Source: M3007 sp040397785 (lineage in GTDB: Bacteria; Bacteroidota; Bacteroidia; Chitinophagales; Saprospiraceae). From it: a stretch of DNA of 64,000 nucleotides. The stretch covers positions 1 to 64,000 of the forward strand of contig JBBAVI010000002.1 of the NCBI GenBank assembly GCA_040397785.1, read 5' to 3'. Positions 61,478-64,000 of this stretch are shown here, in pieces. The position numbers and the translations under genes were made by a program. Numbering within the stretch: the first letter of the stretch is position 1; each line of letters begins with the position of its first letter. The notes beneath the pieces were generated by a model, which was not told the origin of the DNA, did not search any database, and saw only the letters and a list, made by a program, of their open reading frames with translations.

Positions 61478-62713
61478 TTAGGTTAAGATGCCCGCCAAAG
61501 TAGCCGACAAATACGATGCAAGGGTGCCAGCAATCAAGGCCCGGAAGCCTAGTTTGGCCAAATCAGTCCTTCTGCTGGGTTCCAAGGCCGAAATTCCGCC
61601 AATTTGAATGCCCACCGAACCAAAATTAGCAAATCCGCACAAGGCAAAACTTACAATCACCAGGGTTTTAGGATCAATGGTGGTTAGCATATCTTTAAGT
61701 TGCAGATAGGCCACAAATTCGTTGGCAACCAATTTAGTGCCCATCAAACTGCCGGCTGTAAATACATCTTGCCCAGGTACGCCCATTGCCCAGGCAAACC
61801 CCGCAAACAAGCCCCCTAAAATGGTGTTCAGGCTGAACTGTGGGTAACCCACCAACGCACCAGCTCCACCCAATAAATAGTTAATTAAGGCAATTAAAGC
61901 CAAAAAACCAATCAACATGGCCACCACATTCAAACCTACCTTCAGGCCGTCCGAACAACCCGCGCTAATGGCATCCACCAAATTTGAGTGTTGCTTGCCC
62001 ACTTTTAATTTGACCATGCCCGTTGTTTCCGATTCTTCTGTTTCGGGGTAAATGATTTTTGAAATGGCTAATGCGCCTGGTGCTGCCATAATGCTGGCGG
62101 CAATCAAGTACTCGGCGGGCACCCCAAATTTGATATAGGTAGCCATCACACCGCCTGCAATACAGGCAAAACTACCCGACATGGAAGCCATCAACTCAGA
62201 ATTGGTCATGCCTTTCAAATAAGGCTTAATCATAATTTGGGCTTCTACCTGGCCCACAAAAGCACTGGAAATATTGCTCAAGGCCTCGGCGCCGCTCACC
62301 CGCATAAAATAATTGAGCCCAATGGCTAATTTTTCTACAATCCACTGCATCAAACCGATGTGGTAAAAAATATTGACTAAACAAGCCACGAAAATGATGG
62401 TCGGAATAATGCGCACAAAAAAGATGAAGGTTTGGTCTCCAAACAGCGGAGCCAACTTGGCATCATCGCCCAATACCCCAAAAACAAACTTTGCGCCCTC
62501 ATCCGAAAAACTCAGCACCTTAGTGACCGCTTTACCCAACCAGCCGAAAATTGACTTTCCTGCGGGCGTTTTTAAGATAAAAACAGCCAAACTAGCCTGA
62601 ATCAGCAGGCCCATACCCACCACCCGGTAATTGATGGCCTTGCGGTTGTTCGAAAGTAAAAACGCGATTCCCAAAATCAAGGCGATCCCAATAAGCCCAA
62701 TAAACCGATCCAT
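61478..62713 (-). CDS. concentrative nucleoside transporter (NupC/CNT family)
   Basis: 411 residues with about ten membrane helices. CNT family motifs: FVFGVLGDDAKLAPLFGDQTFIFFVRIIPTIIF, GAEALSNISSAFVGQVEAQIMIKPYL and LVANEFVAYLQL. Such carriers import nucleosides with sodium or protons. It is the first gene of the three-gene minus-strand run, and divergent to uridine kinase, so uptake and phosphorylation of uridine/cytidine are likely coordinated. The gap 62714-62881 holds both promoters. Confidence 0.93.
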   Translation of the reverse strand: MDRFIGLIGIALILGIAFLLSNNRKAINYRVVGMGLLIQASLAVFILKTPAGKSIFGWLGKAVTKVLSFSDEGAKFVFGVLGDDAKLAPLFGDQTFIFFVRIIPTIIFVACLVNIFYHIGLMQWIVEKLAIGLNYFMRVSGAEALSNISSAFVGQVEAQIMIKPYLKGMTNSELMASMSGSFACIAGGVMATYIKFGVPAEYLIAASIMAAPGALAISKIIYPETEESETTGMVKLKVGKQHSNLVDAISAGCSDGLKVGLNVVAMLIGFLALIALINYLLGGAGALVGYPQFSLNTILGGLFAGFAWAMGVPGQDVFTAGSLMGTKLVANEFVAYLQLKDMLTTIDPKTLVIVSFALCGFANFGSVGIQIGGISALEPSRRTDLAKLGFRALIAGTLASYLSATLAGILT

Positions 62714-62852
62714 GCTGATGCTATTTTAAGCTGGTTGAACGAGTATGACAAGTTATGATGTCCTTCAAATGGCAAAGAAAACAGTATTGCGTTAAAAAAC
62801 CGCTAAAAGTAAGCAGCACACTTGGTTTACAAAAAAAATTTACCGGAAAGCC

Positions 62853-62860
62853 TACTTTTG
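62853..62860 (+). promoter_or_regulatory. -7 box for uridine kinase
   Basis: TACTTTTG matches TAnnTTTG and lies 21 bases before the ATG at 62882; this favours the ATG at 62882 over the in-frame ATG at 62822. Confidence 0.5.
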
Positions 62861-62881
62861 CAGCATTCAACCATCCTACAC

Positions 62882-63511
62882 ATGAATCCACCCTTTCTGA
62901 TTGGTATTACCGGCGGCTCTGGCAGCGGGAAGTCTACTTTTATCCAACACCTGCGTGAACGATTCACGGAACAAGAACTTTGCATCATTTCGATGGATGA
63001 ATATTATCTACCCAGAGATCAACAAAAGGAGGACGAAAAAGGAGAGAAAAACTACGATTTGCCCAAAAGTTTTGACAAAAAACGATTTCGAGATGATTTG
63101 GAACAACTGGTGGCCGGGAAAACAGTGACCAAGGAAGAATACACCTTTAATAATGCAGCCGTCCAACCCAAATTATTAACCTACCTGCCTGCACCGGTAA
63201 TTATCGTGGAGGGACTTTTTGTGTTCCATTACAAGAAAATAGCGCCGATGTTCAACCTGAAAATTTTCATTTATGCCAAAGAAAATCTGAAGGTGATTCG
63301 GCGTATTTACCGCGACCAGGTGGAGCGCGGTTATCCGATTGATGATGTTTTGTACAAATACCAGCACCATGTGTTGCCTTCATACGAGCGCTACATTTTG
63401 CCTTATAAAGAAGAAGCCGACCTTGTCATCAACAACAATGCGCGGTTTGATGCCGGAATTGAAGTGGTGGCTGCTTTTATAAAAAGTAAACTGCCGCCTA
63501 TTGCGCCTTAA
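62882..63511 (+). CDS. udk: uridine kinase
   Basis: 209 residues from the ATG at 62882 (the open frame extends 20 codons upstream across the -7 box). P-loop GGSGSGKST at 11-19, DEYYLPRDQQ (substrate-binding Asp), and RRIYRDQVERGYP with the catalytic Arg pair. It phosphorylates uridine and cytidine in the salvage pathway. Divergent to a nucleoside transporter, which fits that role. Normal family length. Confidence 0.9.
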   Translation: MNPPFLIGITGGSGSGKSTFIQHLRERFTEQELCIISMDEYYLPRDQQKEDEKGEKNYDLPKSFDKKRFRDDLEQLVAGKTVTKEEYTFNNAAVQPKLLTYLPAPVIIVEGLFVFHYKKIAPMFNLKIFIYAKENLKVIRRIYRDQVERGYPIDDVLYKYQHHVLPSYERYILPYKEEADLVINNNARFDAGIEVVAAFIKSKLPPIAP

Positions 63512-63532
63512 AGAAGGAGCGCCCTACCTTTG
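63501..63532 (+). promoter_or_regulatory. promoter of the MFS transporter
   Basis: TTG (63501-63503), a 21-base spacer and TACCTTTG (63525-63532). The ATG follows after 3 bases (63536), so the transcript should be leaderless. The -33 part lies inside the 3' end of udk. Confidence 0.65.
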
Positions 63533-63535
63533 TGC

Positions 63536-64000
63536 ATGCAATTTTCTACCCCTGCCGCGGCTAAAGAAGTGCCGCAATCCCTGTATTCGAGGCCGTTTTT
63601 ACTGCTTTGCTTGTCGCATGCCCTGTTTGCCTCCAGTTTTAACATGATGATTCCCGAGTTGCCAGCATATTTAAGTTCACTGGGCGGATCGCAATACAAA
63701 GGCTGGATTATTGCGCTTTTTACCCTTACTGCTGGTATTTCCCGGCCATTTAGTGGTCGCTTAACCGATACCATTGGGCGCATTCCGGTGATGTATGTGG
63801 GCGTTTTTGCCTGTATAATTTGCAGTTTGTTGTACCCTTCGCTGGCTTTTGTGGGCGGATTTTTAACCTTGCGCTTTTTTCATGGCTTCTCTACCGGCTT
63901 CAAACCGACGGGCACTACAGCGTATGTGGCGGATATCGTTTCGCCTTTGCGCAGGGGAGAAGCGATGGGCGTTTTGGGTATTTGCTTGAGTGTGGGTGCT
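63536..64000 (+). CDS. MFS transporter, N-terminal part (runs off the window)
   Basis: 155 codons to the window end with no stop, so the gene is partial. A short hydrophilic N-terminus (MQFSTPAAAKEVPQ) precedes the first membrane helix (PFLLLCLSHALFASSFNMM). The MFS motif A is clear in GRLTDTIGRIP between helices 2 and 3, and helix 5 starts after RRGEAMGVLG. The GFKPTGTTAYVADIVSP segment matches the drug or sugar exporter type. Substrate unknown. It starts 24 bases after udk but from its own promoter. Confidence 0.85.
   Translation, partial: MQFSTPAAAKEVPQSLYSRPFLLLCLSHALFASSFNMMIPELPAYLSSLGGSQYKGWIIALFTLTAGISRPFSGRLTDTIGRIPVMYVGVFACIICSLLYPSLAFVGGFLTLRFFHGFSTGFKPTGTTAYVADIVSPLRRGEAMGVLGICLSVGA

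Noticed and set aside
1..64000. tRNA, rRNA, insertion sequences or prophage
   Set aside because: Scanning by eye found no cloverleaf-like T-loop elements, transposase genes with terminal repeats, or phage structural genes; the only transposase-like family member is the Rpn protein.

Overview
This window comes from a Bacteroidota chromosome, most likely of the Saprospiria type; the class-level placement is inference. Four things support it. Three large secreted proteins end in type IX secretion (T9SS) sorting domains. Many genes start a few bases after a TAnnTTTG box, the -7 element of the Bacteroidota primary sigma factor. Lineage-typical families are present (DUF4271 next to uroporphyrinogen-III synthase, DUF2851, DUF1460, a LytS/LytTR pair, a carboxypeptidase-regulatory TonB receptor). 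Base composition is moderate. I found no tRNA, rRNA, insertion sequence, phage or CRISPR array. A run of 100 N at 37357-37456 marks an assembly gap inside a tandem repeat.

0-5 kb holds two T9SS cargo proteins; the first has an eroded or frameshifted 5' end. 5-15 kb holds a bifunctional penicillin-binding protein, an Ig-like lipoprotein, a Dna2-like nuclease-helicase and small unknowns. 14.5-18.7 kb holds a glutamine amidotransferase, a MacB/FtsX permease, PgeF, SmpB and a PAP2-like membrane protein. 18.7-23.4 kb is a minus-strand run: YigZ, PabB, FkbM methyltransferase, VanX-like dipeptidase, MazG and an alpha/beta hydrolase. 23.6-32 kb holds DUF2851, a class-III aminotransferase, a CBS protein, a third T9SS protein, and a coupled mutarotase-permease pair. 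32-36.3 kb holds a LytTR regulator, its LytS-type kinase and a TonB-dependent receptor.

36.5-38.7 kb is the first accessory-looking patch. It has an Rpn-family nuclease with a repeat-built coiled coil, then a coupled pair of small proteins that both look like restriction-endonuclease folds. 38.7-42.8 kb is housekeeping (MscS, PurA, DUF4271, HemD). 42.9-46.5 kb is the most interesting locus: its own promoter drives a SIR2-like/TIR-like fusion that is translationally coupled to a membrane-anchored nSTAND1-type NTPase. It looks like a split Avs-like conflict or signalling module, but the recognisable catalytic residues of the NAD-consuming domains appear to be missing.

46.6-64 kb holds SerA-like dehydrogenase, a second alpha/beta hydrolase, a 2-aminomuconate-deaminase-like RidA protein, a ROK sugar kinase, LipA, CvpA, PabA/TrpG overlapping an aminomuconate-semialdehyde dehydrogenase, and an ATP-grasp protein. 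It also has a radical SAM/SPASM protein and a CNT nucleoside transporter operon divergent from uridine kinase. An MFS transporter runs off the right edge. At 56.0-56.2 kb a small minus-strand unit with a promoter-like box and a strong terminator may encode a 39-residue peptide or a non-coding RNA.
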